Positions 26,548 through 34,948 of a stretch of DNA of 64,000 nt are shown piece after piece. Below the pieces are notes generated by a model. The model made no database searches, had not been told where the DNA came from, and worked only from the letters and a program-made list of their open reading frames with translations. Made by a program: the position numbers and the translations under genes. The first letter of the stretch is position 1. Each line of letters opens with the position of its first letter. The DNA comes from Demequina sp. NBRC 110055 (lineage in GTDB: Bacteria > Actinomycetota > Actinomycetes > Actinomycetales > Demequinaceae), in NCBI RefSeq assembly GCF_002090135.1, contig NZ_BBRL01000004.1, positions 868,001 through 932,000 on the forward strand, written 5' to 3'.

Positions 26548-28053
26548 GTGACTGAGCAGAACGACCACGCCGACGACCTCCCCGAGCAGATGAAGGTGCG
26601 CCGCGCCAAGCGCGACCGCCTGATTGCCGAGGGCGGCCAGGCGTACCCGGTGTCCGTCGGCCGCACCCACGAGATCGCCGACGTGAAGTCCACCTACGCC
26701 GACCTCGAGGACGGCCAGGAGACCGAGGACGTCGTCGCGGTCGCCGGCCGCGTGGTGTTCGTGCGTAACACCGGCAAGCTGTGTTTCGCGTCCATCCAGG
26801 ATGGCGCGGGAGAGCGCCTGCAGATCATGCTGAGCCTTGCCGAGGTGGGCGAGGACTCGCTGGCCGCGTTCAAGGCGGACGTGGACCTGGGCGACCACCT
26901 GTTCGCCAAGGGCCGCGCCATCAAGTCGCGCCGCGGCGAGGTGTCGGTGTTCGCCTCCGAGTGGGCCATCGCCGCCAAGGCCCTGCGCCCGCTTCCCGTG
27001 CTGCACAAGGAGCTGTCCGAGGAGTCGCGCGTGCGTCAGCGCTACGTCGACCTCATCGCCCGCCCGCTGGCTCGCGACACCGTGCGCCACCGCGCCGGCG
27101 TGATGCGCAGCCTGCGCGAGAGCCTCCATTCTCGCGGATTCATCGAAATCGAGACGCCGATGCTGCAGACGCAGCCCGGTGGCGCCGCCGCGCGTCCGTT
27201 CATCACGCATATGAATGCGTATGACATTGACCTGTACATGCGTATCGCCCCCGAACTCTTCCTGAAGCGGGCCGTCGTGGGTGGCGTGGAAAAGGTCTTC
27301 GAGATCAACCGCAACTTCCGCAATGAGGGCGCCGACTCGTCGCACTCGCCGGAATTCGCGATGATCGAGGCGTATGAGGCCTATGGCGACTACAACACCA
27401 TGGCGACGCTGACCAAGGACATCATCCAGGGCGCCGCGAACGACGTCTTCGGCGGCACCGTGGTGACGCTCGCCGACGGCACCGAGTACGACCTCGGTGG
27501 CGACTGGGCGGAGCTCAGCATGTACGGCTCACTGTCGGAGGCGCTGGGCGAGGAGGTGACCCCCGAGACGCCCGTCGAAAAGCTCCAGCAGTGGTGCGAC
27601 GCGGTGGAGGTCTCGGTCGACCCCAAGCGCATCAACCACGGCAAGCTCGTCGAGGAACTGTGGGAGCACTACTGGGGCGACAAGCTCCACGCGCCCACGT
27701 TCGTGCGCGACTTCCCGGTCGAGACCAGCCCCCTCACGCGCGACCACCGCTCGATTCCGGGCGTCGTCGAGAAGTGGGACCTCTACGTCCGCGGCTTCGA
27801 ACTGGGCACGGCCTACTCCGAGTTGGTGGACCCCGTCATCCAGCGCGAACGCTTCGAGCAGCAGGCACGGATGTCCGCTCAGGGCGATGACGAGGCGATG
27901 GTGCTCGACGAGGACTTCCTCACCGCGATGGAATACGCGATGCCGCCGTCGGGAGGCATGGGCATGGGCATCGACCGCCTGCTCATGGCGCTGACCGGCC
28001 TGGGCATCCGCGAGACCATCACGTTCCCGCTCGTGAAGCCCGAGGGCGTCTGA
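26548..28053 (+). CDS. lysS: Lysyl-tRNA synthetase, class II
   Basis: LysS charges tRNA-Lys. The 501 residues begin with an OB-fold anticodon domain ([20 protein letters not shown]) and continue with the class II catalytic core: motif 1 around [20 protein letters not shown], motif 2 with [14 protein letters not shown], and motif 3 with [15 protein letters not shown]. This is a full-length enzyme. The GTG start at 26548 is supported by the -10 hexamer 7 bases upstream and by the charged N-terminus that follows. The small membrane protein gene starts 1 base after the stop. Confidence 0.97.
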   Translation: MTEQNDHADDLPEQMKVRRAKRDRLIAEGGQAYPVSVGRTHEIADVKSTYADLEDGQETEDVVAVAGRVVFVRNTGKLCFASIQDGAGERLQIMLSLAEVGEDSLAAFKADVDLGDHLFAKGRAIKSRRGEVSVFASEWAIAAKALRPLPVLHKELSEESRVRQRYVDLIARPLARDTVRHRAGVMRSLRESLHSRGFIEIETPMLQTQPGGAAARPFITHMNAYDIDLYMRIAPELFLKRAVVGGVEKVFEINRNFRNEGADSSHSPEFAMIEAYEAYGDYNTMATLTKDIIQGAANDVFGGTVVTLADGTEYDLGGDWAELSMYGSLSEALGEEVTPETPVEKLQQWCDAVEVSVDPKRINHGKLVEELWEHYWGDKLHAPTFVRDFPVETSPLTRDHRSIPGVVEKWDLYVRGFELGTAYSELVDPVIQRERFEQQARMSAQGDDEAMVLDEDFLTAMEYAMPPSGGMGMGIDRLLMALTGLGIRETITFPLVKPEGV

Positions 28054-28054
28054 G

Positions 28055-28273
28055 ATGTCGACCTGGCAGGCGGTCGCGGTCGGCATCATCCCGTCGATCG
28101 GCGTGGGGCTCGTGTTCTGGTTCGCCATGCGCGCGGTCATTCGCGCCGACCGCAACGAGCGTCAGGCGCTGGCGGCTATCGAGGAACAGCAGGAGGCCGA
28201 TGCGGCCACTGGGCCCGCATCCGGCTCGCCCGAGGCGCAGGCGCCATCGCCCACCGTGGAATCTCAGTCATGA
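28055..28273 (+). CDS. Small single-span membrane protein
   Basis: This 72-residue product has one membrane helix (about residues 5-27), then a basic stretch (RAVIRADRNERQAL) and an Ala/Ser/Pro/Glu-rich tail. Short proteins of this shape follow lysS in many Micrococcales and have no assigned function. It starts 1 base after lysS and is followed by a strong terminator, so it is the last gene of the lysS transcript. Confidence 0.7.
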   Translation: MSTWQAVAVGIIPSIGVGLVFWFAMRAVIRADRNERQALAAIEEQQEADAATGPASGSPEAQAPSPTVESQS

Positions 28274-28296
28274 GAATGTAGCCGATAACCGCGGCG

Positions 28297-28333
28297 AAAT
28301 CCCCCTCAGGAATCGTTCCTGAGGGGGATTTTC
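28297..28333 (+). terminator. Rho-independent terminator after lysS operon
   Basis: A 16-bp perfect stem AAATCCCCCTCAGGAA / TTCCTGAGGGGGATTT with a 3-base loop (TCG), followed by a T-rich stretch. Confidence 0.92.
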
Positions 28334-28423
28334 TTGTGTATTCAATCAAAAGGCCGCAGGAAAGTTGACGGCAAGGTGTCCGGTATGTGACTCTTGGAAA
28401 ACCTTTAAAGAAAGGATTTTTCG

Positions 28424-28744
28424 ATGGCGCAAAAGGTGAAGGTCGTTCTTGTCGACGATATCGACGGAGGCGAGGCCACGGAGACCGTGAGTTTCTCCCT
28501 CGACGGCATTTCCTACGAGATTGACCTCTCCGCTGACCATGCGGCAGAAATGCGGGGCTCGTTCGAGCACTGGACTTCGGTGGCGCGCAAGGTCTCGACC
28601 AAGCGCGGTACCACGCGCGCCGCGGCGGGCCGCCGCGACGACGTCGCGAAGATTCGCGCATGGGCCAAGGACAACGGCTTCGACATCTCGGAGCGCGGAC
28701 GCATCTCGACCGAGGTGCGCGAGGCGTACGCCAAGGCTCACTAA
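28424..28744 (+). CDS. lsr2: Lsr2 family nucleoid-associated protein
   Basis: Lsr2 is the actinobacterial H-NS analogue that bridges DNA and silences AT-rich, often horizontally acquired genes. The 106 residues have the N-terminal dimerisation beta region (VVLVDDIDGGEATETVSFSL, DGISYEIDLS) and a C-terminal DNA-binding domain with IRAWAKDNGFDISERGRIS; ERGRIS holds the RGR AT-hook-like motif for the minor groove. The ATG is preceded by AAAGAAAGGA. The 150 bases upstream are notably AT-richer than the surroundings, which may allow autoregulation. In many relatives clpC follows; here it does not. Confidence 0.96.
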   Translation: MAQKVKVVLVDDIDGGEATETVSFSLDGISYEIDLSADHAAEMRGSFEHWTSVARKVSTKRGTTRAAAGRRDDVAKIRAWAKDNGFDISERGRISTEVREAYAKAH

Positions 28745-28756
28745 CACTCTTTTCCG

Positions 28757-28798
28757 CACGTTCGGCCCCGCCCCACGCACGGGGCGGGGCCGAACGTG
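28757..28798 (+). terminator. Terminator hairpin after lsr2
   Basis: A perfect 18-bp stem, left arm CACGTTCGGCCCCGCCCC, with a 6-base loop ACGCAC. It lies 13 bases after the lsr2 stop. Confidence 0.88.
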
Positions 28799-28821
28799 TT
28801 CCATGCACCAATGGAGATGAC

Positions 28822-29877
28822 ATGACCAATCAACTGTGGTGGGGCACGTTCCCCGAGGCGGGCCTGGGCACGCCGACCGGCATGGGCGAGGGGCTGTGGC
28901 GACAGACGCCGGCCGATGCCACCCTCGCCCTCGCTCTCGACGCACCTTCGTGGTTGGTCGCCCATCCGAGCCTTCCGCTCATCTACGCGATCTCCGAGTC
29001 GGAGCACTCCCAGGTGCACGCGGTGGACGTGTCCGACCCCGCATCGCCCCGCGTGCTGGCGAGCATCCCCACGGGCGGATCGTCCGCGTGCCACGGCATG
29101 CTCGCCGCCGGCGCCCTCACGCTGTACCTCACCCACTACGTGTCGTCCGAGCTGTCGGTCATCCGCATCGGCGACGACGGGCTTTTCGAGGACGACGCGC
29201 CCGCGCAGATGTTCGCCCACGCGGGCTCGGGCCCGAATGAGGCCCGCCAGGACGCCTCTCACGCGCACTTCGTGGGCTATGCGCCCGGCCGCAAGCACCT
29301 GCTGGTGTGCGACCTCGGCACCGATGAGCTCCGACGCTATGCGCTGCGCCCCGACGGGTTGCTCGACGACGACGGCATCGCCGCCGCCCTCCCACCGGGC
29401 ACCGGCCCGCGTCACTTCGCCGTCAACGGCGACCTCATCTACGTGCTCGGGGAACTGTCCACCTCGGTACTAACGCTGCGCTGGGAGCCCGCCACGGCAT
29501 CGGCCGACCTGATTGCCCAGATTCCGGCGACGACGTCCGCCGCGCGGACGGCCGAGGCGAGGGACTCGTCGGGCATCCTCCAGGTCGACGATGTGCTGCT
29601 GGTGGGAGTGCGCGGCGCGGACGTCATTGCCGTGCACGACCTGTCGCCCGAGGGAGAGGTGCGCTACCGCGGCTCCTTCGACGCGGGCCACTGGCCACGC
29701 CACTTCGCCGTGGTGGGCGACCGCCTTCACGTGGGCTGCGAGCGCGGACACGAGGTGCGCACCTACGCGCTCGCCGACGTCCTCGCCCTGGCCCCCGAGC
29801 CCGAGGTGGGCCTGATCCAGGAGCTGCCCTCCGCATCGGCCGCACTGCCGAGCCCGGCCTTCGTGATGGCGGGTTGA
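28822..29877 (+). CDS. Lactonase family beta-propeller protein (6-phosphogluconolactonase-like)
   Basis: The 351-residue cytoplasmic protein has the repeated strand pattern of the seven-bladed lactonase family (PF10282): PLIYAISESEHSQVHAVDV in an early blade, DASHAHFVGYAPGRKHLLVC, GTGPRHFAVNGDLIYVLGEL and GHWPRHFAVVGDRLHVGCER in later ones. Family members hydrolyse 6-phosphogluconolactone or other lactones. The family signatures GPRHFAV and WPRHF are present, but the substrate cannot be read from sequence. The ATG at 28822 follows GGAGATGA. No other pentose phosphate gene is nearby. Confidence 0.8.
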   Translation: MTNQLWWGTFPEAGLGTPTGMGEGLWRQTPADATLALALDAPSWLVAHPSLPLIYAISESEHSQVHAVDVSDPASPRVLASIPTGGSSACHGMLAAGALTLYLTHYVSSELSVIRIGDDGLFEDDAPAQMFAHAGSGPNEARQDASHAHFVGYAPGRKHLLVCDLGTDELRRYALRPDGLLDDDGIAAALPPGTGPRHFAVNGDLIYVLGELSTSVLTLRWEPATASADLIAQIPATTSAARTAEARDSSGILQVDDVLLVGVRGADVIAVHDLSPEGEVRYRGSFDAGHWPRHFAVVGDRLHVGCERGHEVRTYALADVLALAPEPEVGLIQELPSASAALPSPAFVMAG

Positions 29878-29913
29878 GCCTTCGGTCCCGGACCGTGCCA
29901 GGCGCATCGGCGC

Positions 29914-29919
29914 TACGCT
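29914..29919 (+). promoter_or_regulatory. Putative -10 of gpmA (leaderless)
   Basis: TACGCT ends 6 bases before the gpmA ATG; no ribosome site intervenes. Confidence 0.55.
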
Positions 29920-29925
29920 GAAACC

Positions 29926-30669
29926 ATGACCTACACACTGATCCTGCTCCGCCACGGCGAGAGCGACTGGAACTCGAAGAACCTGTTCACCGGCTGGGTG
30001 GACGTCGAGCTCAACGAGAAGGGCTGGGGCGAGGCCAAGCGCGGCGGCGAGCTGCTGAAGGAGGAGGGCTTCCTCCCCGACGTGGTCCACACGTCGCTGC
30101 TGCGCCGCGCGATCATGACCGCGAACCTCGCGCTCGACGCCGCCGACCGCCACTGGATCCCGGTGAAGCGCAACTGGCGCCTCAACGAGCGTCACTATGG
30201 CGACCTGCAGGGCAAGAACAAGGCCGAGACCCTCGAGCAGTTCGGCGAGGAGCAGTTCATGACCTGGCGTCGCTCGTACGACGTGCCGCCGCCGGAGATC
30301 AGCGCCGGCAACCAGTACTCGCAGGAGGGCGACCCCCGCTACGCCGGTGAGCCGACCCCCAAGACCGAGTGCCTCAAGGACGTCCTCGAGCGTGCGCTGC
30401 CGTACTGGGAGTCGGACGTGGTGCCGGACCTCAAGGCGGGCAAGACCGTGCTGGTCGCCGCGCACGGCAACTCGCTGCGCGCGATCATCAAGCACCTCGA
30501 CGGGATCGCGGATGACGACATCGTGGGCGTGAACGTGCCCACCGGCATCCCGCTGGTCTACGAGCTGGACGAGGAGACCCTCAAGCCCGTGACCGCCGGT
30601 GGTCGCTACCTGGACGCCGACGCCGCCGCGGCCGCTATCCAGGCCGTCGCGAACCAGGGCAAGAAGTAA
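29926..30669 (+). CDS. gpmA: 2,3-bisphosphoglycerate-dependent phosphoglycerate mutase
   Basis: GpmA interconverts 3- and 2-phosphoglycerate in glycolysis through a phosphohistidine. The 247 residues start [18 protein letters not shown] with the catalytic RHG, continue with [15 protein letters not shown], and have the second active-site His in [19 protein letters not shown]. Length and motifs match the cofactor-dependent family. The gene lies next to phoU-senX3-regX3, an arrangement common in actinobacteria. A terminator follows. Confidence 0.97.
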   Translation: MTYTLILLRHGESDWNSKNLFTGWVDVELNEKGWGEAKRGGELLKEEGFLPDVVHTSLLRRAIMTANLALDAADRHWIPVKRNWRLNERHYGDLQGKNKAETLEQFGEEQFMTWRRSYDVPPPEISAGNQYSQEGDPRYAGEPTPKTECLKDVLERALPYWESDVVPDLKAGKTVLVAAHGNSLRAIIKHLDGIADDDIVGVNVPTGIPLVYELDEETLKPVTAGGRYLDADAAAAAIQAVANQGKK

Positions 30670-30720
30670 CCAGCCGTCACTGAACGGACCGGTCGGCCTC
30701 TCATTGCCGGCCGGGGGAGC

Positions 30721-30752
30721 GCGGGGCCCTCACCTTCGGGAGGGGGCCCCGT
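30721..30752 (+). terminator. Terminator hairpin after gpmA
   Basis: GCGGGGCCCTC pairs with GAGGGGGCCCCGT around an 8-base loop (ACCTTCGG), 50 bases after the gpmA stop. Confidence 0.7.
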
Positions 30753-30788
30753 TGCTGTGTCCGGGCGCCACCCGCCCCCAGATGCACA

Positions 30789-30818
30789 TCAGCCCCGGAC
30801 CACACGGCCCGGGGCTGA
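30789..30818 (-). terminator. Terminator hairpin after phoU
   Basis: TCAGCCCCGG and CCGGGGCTGA form a 10-bp stem, 23 bases beyond the phoU stop on the minus strand. Confidence 0.65.
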
Positions 30819-30841
30819 CGCCGCAGTAAGCAGCAAGCGGC

Positions 30842-31501
30842 CTAGAAGACGGCGCGCGAGCCGGAGTGGTCGCCCGTGACCAAGTAGACGATCTGGCGGG
30901 ACACGGCGACGGCGTGGTCGCCGAAGCGCTCGAAGAAGCGTGCGAGCAGCGCGATGTCGAGGGTCTCCTGGACGGAGCCCGTGTAGCCCTCGGCCAGCAG
31001 CGTCTTGTAGGACTCGGAGTGCAGGGCGTCGAGCGTGTCGTCGTCGGAGACGATGCCGGCGGCGGTGTTGAGGTCGCGCTGCTCGAGCAGAGCGACCAGC
31101 TCGTTGGCGGCCTTCTTCGCGGCCTCCGTCATGCCCGCGAAGATCTCGGCGTGACCGGCGGGCACCGCGCTGTCGGGGAAGGCGCGGCGGGCGGCCTCGG
31201 CGATGTGCTGGGCGAGGTCGCCCATGCGCTCGAGGGAGGCGGAGATGCGCAGCGACGAGATGATCGTGCGCAGATCGAGGCCCACCGGCTGCTGCTGGGC
31301 GATGAGCAGCACGCAACGCTCGTCGACGTTGCGCTCAAGCTCGTCGAGCTTCACGTCGTCGGCGATGACCGCCTGGGCCAGCTCGACATTCTGAGTGAGC
31401 AGCGCCTCGGAGGCCCGCGTAATCGCGGACTCGACGTGGCGGCTCATGGTGATGAGATCGCCGGCGAGGTCCGACATCTCGGCGTTGAACAGCGTGCGCA
31501 T
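30842..31501 (-). CDS. phoU: Phosphate signalling regulator PhoU
   Basis: PhoU couples the Pst phosphate transporter to the sensor kinase and keeps the phosphate regulon off when phosphate is plentiful. The 219-residue protein is all-helical with two PhoU repeats. Each has the metal-binding ExxxD-type helix: DDVKLDELERNVDERC and ISASLERMGDLAQHIAEAA in the first, SDDDTLDALHSESYKTLL and LARFFERFGDHAVAVSRQIV in the second. It begins with AAGGAG directly before the ATG and is divergent from senX3. The PHO-box-like repeats at 31580-31622 lie between them and read in the phoU direction. Confidence 0.96.
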   Translation of the reverse strand: MRTLFNAEMSDLAGDLITMSRHVESAITRASEALLTQNVELAQAVIADDVKLDELERNVDERCVLLIAQQQPVGLDLRTIISSLRISASLERMGDLAQHIAEAARRAFPDSAVPAGHAEIFAGMTEAAKKAANELVALLEQRDLNTAAGIVSDDDTLDALHSESYKTLLAEGYTGSVQETLDIALLARFFERFGDHAVAVSRQIVYLVTGDHSGSRAVF

Positions 31502-31579
31502 GACTCTCCTTATGGGGCTTCAGTCCGCCCCCTAGTGTGTCACTGCCGTGTGGGCGGATGAAAGGTTCTCCCAGGCCCC

Positions 31580-31622
31580 TCGGTGAACATCAGGTGACGA
31601 ACGGGAAACGTTGGGTGAACTC
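31580..31622 (-). promoter_or_regulatory. PHO-box-like direct repeats in the phoU-senX3 intergenic region
   Basis: Read on the minus strand there are four successive units at 10-11 base spacing: GTTCACCCAAC, GTTTCCCGTTC, GTCACCTGAT and GTTCACCG. This matches the 11-bp direct-repeat PHO box bound by PhoP/RegX3-type regulators in actinobacteria (consensus near GTTCACC). It overlaps the expected -35 region of senX3, so one operator may serve both divergent genes. Confidence 0.75.
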
Positions 31623-31635
31623 GTCATCCGCTCGT

Positions 31636-31641
31636 TACTGT
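31636..31641 (+). promoter_or_regulatory. Putative -10 of senX3 (leaderless)
   Basis: TACTGT ends 6 bases before the senX3 ATG; no ribosome site is seen. Confidence 0.5.
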
Positions 31642-31647
31642 GACCAC

Positions 31648-32760
31648 ATGACCACCGAGACTTGGCTGGCCCTGGTGGCCGGCGCACTCCTCGGTGCCGG
31701 CTTCCTCGCGTTTACCCGGTGGCGTGCCGAGAGGAAGCGGGCCCAGGCCAACACCCTCGTCCCTCACCGCACCCGCGAGGTGCTCGCCGCGCTGCACTCG
31801 GGCGCCATCTTGGTGCGCCGCGACCGCCGCGCGGCCTTCTCGAACACGCCGGCCAGCGCGCTCGGGGTCACCCGGCCCGACGGCGCGCTTCACCCGGGGG
31901 TCGCCGACCTCGCTGAGATCGCCTGGGCGGCCGATGCCGAACGCGAGGACGACATCGTCGTCAGCCGCGGCGTGCTCGGGGTGGACTCCGTGGTGCACGT
32001 GCGCGTCACGCCGCTGTCGGACGACCTCGCGCTCGCGGTCGCCAACGACGACACCGAGCGCCATGCCGCCGAGCTCACCAGGCGCGAGTTCGCCGTCAAC
32101 GTCTCGCACGAGCTGAAGACGCCCGTGGGGGCGCTGTCGCTCCTGGCAGAGACCATCGAGGACAACCCGGACGACTCCGAGATGGTGCGCAGCTTCGCGA
32201 AGAAGATCCGCAAGGAGTCGCGCCGGCTCACCAAGCTCATCCAGGAGATCATCGAGATCTCGCGCCTGCAGGGCGGCGAGTCCGTGGTCGACCACCACGA
32301 GCTGTCGCTCGCGGGCGTCATCGAGGAGGTGTGCGAGGGCGCCGAGATGCACGCGGAGTCCAAGCACGTGAACCTCGTCGCCGACATCCGCACCCGCCCC
32401 CTGGTCATGGGGGACCACGACCTGCTGGTGATGGCCGTGCGCAACCTCGTCGACAACGCGATCAGTTACTCCGACGACTCCGCGAACGTCACCGTCTCGC
32501 TCGAGACCGAGGCCGGCGCCGCCGTGCTCAAGGTCATCGACGCGGGCATCGGCATCGAGAGGGCCGATCAGGACCGCATCTTCGAACGCTTCTACCGGGT
32601 CGACGCCGCCCGTTCGCGCAGTACCGGCGGCACCGGCCTGGGCCTGTCCATCGTCAAGCACGTCGTCCTGCAGCACTCGGGAACCGTCGACGTGTGGTCG
32701 AAGCCGGGAGTCGGTTCGACCTTCACCATTCGCCTTACCGCCCATCAGGAGGAGCAATGA
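31648..32760 (+). CDS. senX3: Phosphate-responsive sensor histidine kinase SenX3
   Basis: The 370-residue kinase senses phosphate status with PhoU/Pst and phosphorylates RegX3. It has one N-terminal membrane segment (residues 5-22), a PAS-like region (about 40-135), the H-box EFAVNVSHELKTPVGALSL with the phospho-acceptor His, an N-box VRNLVDNAISYSDD, and the ATP lid motifs DAGIGIERADQDRIFERFYR and GGTGLGLSIVKH. The gene order phoU, senX3, regX3, pstS identifies it. The ATG at 31648 is chosen because the membrane segment follows directly and a -10 hexamer precedes it. It overlaps regX3 (ATGA). Confidence 0.93.
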   Translation: MTTETWLALVAGALLGAGFLAFTRWRAERKRAQANTLVPHRTREVLAALHSGAILVRRDRRAAFSNTPASALGVTRPDGALHPGVADLAEIAWAADAEREDDIVVSRGVLGVDSVVHVRVTPLSDDLALAVANDDTERHAAELTRREFAVNVSHELKTPVGALSLLAETIEDNPDDSEMVRSFAKKIRKESRRLTKLIQEIIEISRLQGGESVVDHHELSLAGVIEEVCEGAEMHAESKHVNLVADIRTRPLVMGDHDLLVMAVRNLVDNAISYSDDSANVTVSLETEAGAAVLKVIDAGIGIERADQDRIFERFYRVDAARSRSTGGTGLGLSIVKHVVLQHSGTVDVWSKPGVGSTFTIRLTAHQEEQ

Positions 32761-33452
32761 GCGAGGCCCGCATCCTCGTCGTGGAGGACGAGGAGTCCTA
32801 CCGCGATTCACTGAAGTACCTGCTACGACGCGAGGGCTTCGAGGTCATCTTGGCCGCGGACGGCCTGCAGGGCGTGGAGGCGTTCACGCGCGATGGCGCC
32901 GATGTGGTGCTGCTCGACCTCATGCTGCCGCGCATGTCGGGCACCGAGGTGTTCCGCGAGATCCGTGAGCGCTCGAACGTGCCGATCATCATGGTGACGG
33001 CGAAGGACGATCAGGTCGACAAGATCATCGGCCTCGAGCTGGGCGCGGACGACTACGTCACCAAGCCGTACTCCGCGCGCGAGCTGGTCGCCCGCATTCG
33101 CGCCGTGCTGCGCCGCCAGGGCGCGGGCGCCACCGACTTCCCCGACGAGCCCGAGCGCCTCACCATCGCCGGGCTCACCCTCGACCCCGAGCGCCTCACC
33201 GTGGTGCGCGGGGACGGCACCCAGTCGCTGCCGCCCAAGGAGTTCTCGCTGCTGCACCTGCTGGCCCAGAACGCCGGCCGCGTGTTGCCGCGCCAGGTCA
33301 TCATCGACCGCGTGTGGGGCGCCGACTACTTCGGCGACACCAAGACCCTTGACGTCCACATCAAGCGCCTGCGCGGCCGCATCGAGGAGGACCCCTCGCA
33401 CCCGCGTCTGATCCAGACCGTCCGCGGGGTGGGCTACACCTTCGAGGCGTGA
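32757..33452 (+). CDS. regX3: Response regulator RegX3 (OmpR family)
   Basis: RegX3 controls phosphate-starvation genes. Of 231 residues, 1-118 form the receiver domain with acidic pocket VVEDEES, phospho-acceptor Asp in VVLLDLMLPRMSG, and the conserved Lys in GADDYVTKPYS. Residues about 130-231 are a winged-helix DNA-binding domain (PPKEFSLLHLLAQNAGRVL, and KTLDVHIKRLRGRIEEDP, then TVRGVGYTF). It overlaps the senX3 stop and has AGGAGGAGC as ribosome site. The likely targets, PHO boxes, are upstream of phoU/senX3 and pstS. Confidence 0.95.
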   Translation: MSEARILVVEDEESYRDSLKYLLRREGFEVILAADGLQGVEAFTRDGADVVLLDLMLPRMSGTEVFREIRERSNVPIIMVTAKDDQVDKIIGLELGADDYVTKPYSARELVARIRAVLRRQGAGATDFPDEPERLTIAGLTLDPERLTVVRGDGTQSLPPKEFSLLHLLAQNAGRVLPRQVIIDRVWGADYFGDTKTLDVHIKRLRGRIEEDPSHPRLIQTVRGVGYTFEA

Positions 33453-33468
33453 TTTTTCCTACGACAGT

Positions 33469-33520
33469 CGGCCGATGCCGTGGCGGGGTTTCGTACGACA
33501 CCCCACCACGGCATCGGCCG
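33469..33520 (+). terminator. GGCCGATGC-paired hairpin after regX3 (family C copy 1)
   Basis: A 20-bp stem with one mismatch; the left arm starts CGGCCGATGCCGTGG and the right arm ends CCACGGCATCGGCCG. The 12-base loop includes TCGTACGA. It lies 16 bases after the regX3 stop and likely terminates transcription before pstS. The same stem and loop recur at 44273-44324. Confidence 0.8.
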
Positions 33521-33565
33521 TCTCTACCTCAAGAAACGGCCACGGCGCTCGGCGAGGGCCGCCGC

Positions 33566-33598
33566 GTTTACCGAACGTTCACCGGAACTTCAGTTAGG
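33566..33598 (+). promoter_or_regulatory. PHO-box-like direct repeats upstream of pstS
   Basis: Three units at 11-base spacing read GTTTACCGAAC, GTTCACCGGAA and CTTCAGTTAGG. A TAGCGT hexamer at 33617-33622 is placed as the -10, so the box overlaps the -35, as expected for activation by RegX3. Confidence 0.75.
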
Positions 33599-33693
33599 GC
33601 CCTTCGTGGCGTTACCTAGCGTCCCTACGTTGGACTCGTCCGGCAGGAAGCCGGACCACCAGCAGACTTCCCATCCATGTGAGGAACCCCACT

Positions 33694-34851
33694 GTGAAGA
33701 TCGCATTCCGTAGTGGCGCCGTCATCTCGGCCGCCGCGCTGACGTTCGCGCTCGCCGCCTGCTCGCCCTCGAATGAGGCCACCACCGAGTCCGAGGCCCC
33801 CGAGGCCACCCAGTCCGCCGCCGCTGAGGGCAGCGAGACCGCCGAGGCCACCGCTGAGCTCTCCGGCAACCTGCAGGGCGCCGGCGCCTCGTCGCAGGAG
33901 TCCGGCATGGACGCCTGGCGCGCCGGCTTCCAGAACATGTACCCCGACGTCACCGTCGGCTACGACCCCGTCGGCTCCGGCGGTGGCATCGAGCAGTTCC
34001 TCTCGGGCGCCGTGCCCTTCGCCGGCTCGGACGGTCTCCTCGAGGCCGGCGAGTACGAGCAGGCCGTCGAGCGTTGCGACGGTGACGGTGGCGCGTACCA
34101 CCTGCCCATGTACATCTCGCCCGTCGCGGTCATCTTCAACGTCGAGGGCGTCACCTCGCTGAACCTCGACGCCGCGACCATCGCGCAGATCTTCGACGGC
34201 GTCGTCACCACCTGGAACGACCCGGCCATCGCCGACCAGAACCCCGACGTCGAGCTGCCCGACACCACCATCACCGTGGTGCACCGCTCCGACTCGTCCG
34301 GCACCTCGGAGAACTTCACCGACTACCTCGAGCAGGCGTCGGACGGCGCCTGGGGCTACGAGGCCTCGAAGGAGTTCCCCGAGACCTCCGCTCAGCGTGT
34401 GGGTGCCGACGGCACCTCCGCCCTGGTCGAGAATGTGACCGCGACCCCCGGCTCGATCGGCTACGCCGACGCCTCGCGCGCCGGCTCGCTCGGCACCGTC
34501 GCCATCAAGGTCGGCGAGGAGTACGTGCCCTTCTCCGCCGAGGCCGCCGCGAACATCGTCGCCGCGTCGCCCCTGTCGGACGAGGCCAATGGTGAGAACG
34601 ACCTGGCTTACGCGATCGACCGCACCACGACCGACTCGTCGGCCTACCCGCTGACCCTGGTCTCGTACCACATCGTCTGCTCGCAGTACGACGACGAGAA
34701 CGAGCGTGCGCTCGTCACCGGGTTCGAGAAGTACGTCGCCTCGCCCGAGGGCCAGGCCGCTGCCGCCGACGCGGCCGGCATCGCCCCGCTGACCGACGAG
34801 CTCTCGGCGCAGATCACCGAGATCCTCGACGGCATCGCGGCGAACGCCTGA
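33694..34851 (+). CDS. pstS: Phosphate ABC transporter substrate-binding lipoprotein PstS
   Basis: PstS binds phosphate outside the membrane and hands it to PstCA. The 385-residue precursor has a lipoprotein signal peptide ending in the lipobox LAAC (residues 20-23) followed by a Ser/Glu/Ala-rich spacer. The mature domain has LQGAGASSQESGMDAW, DPVGSGGGIEQF and the phosphate-site segment VHRSDSSGTSENFTDYL. I choose GTG 33694 (after TGAGGA at 33680) because it gives a short basic n-region before the hydrophobic stretch; an in-frame GTG at 33679 would overlap the ribosome site. First gene of pstSCAB. Confidence 0.95.
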   Translation: MKIAFRSGAVISAAALTFALAACSPSNEATTESEAPEATQSAAAEGSETAEATAELSGNLQGAGASSQESGMDAWRAGFQNMYPDVTVGYDPVGSGGGIEQFLSGAVPFAGSDGLLEAGEYEQAVERCDGDGGAYHLPMYISPVAVIFNVEGVTSLNLDAATIAQIFDGVVTTWNDPAIADQNPDVELPDTTITVVHRSDSSGTSENFTDYLEQASDGAWGYEASKEFPETSAQRVGADGTSALVENVTATPGSIGYADASRAGSLGTVAIKVGEEYVPFSAEAAANIVAASPLSDEANGENDLAYAIDRTTTDSSAYPLTLVSYHIVCSQYDDENERALVTGFEKYVASPEGQAAAADAAGIAPLTDELSAQITEILDGIAANA

Positions 34852-34948
34852 TCCTTCAGGGTCCTCACAGCGGTGGGCCCACCCGGCTAGGGTGGGCCCA
34901 CCACTGCATGTCCACCACCACGACGCTCACCCTGAGGGAGATCCGCGC

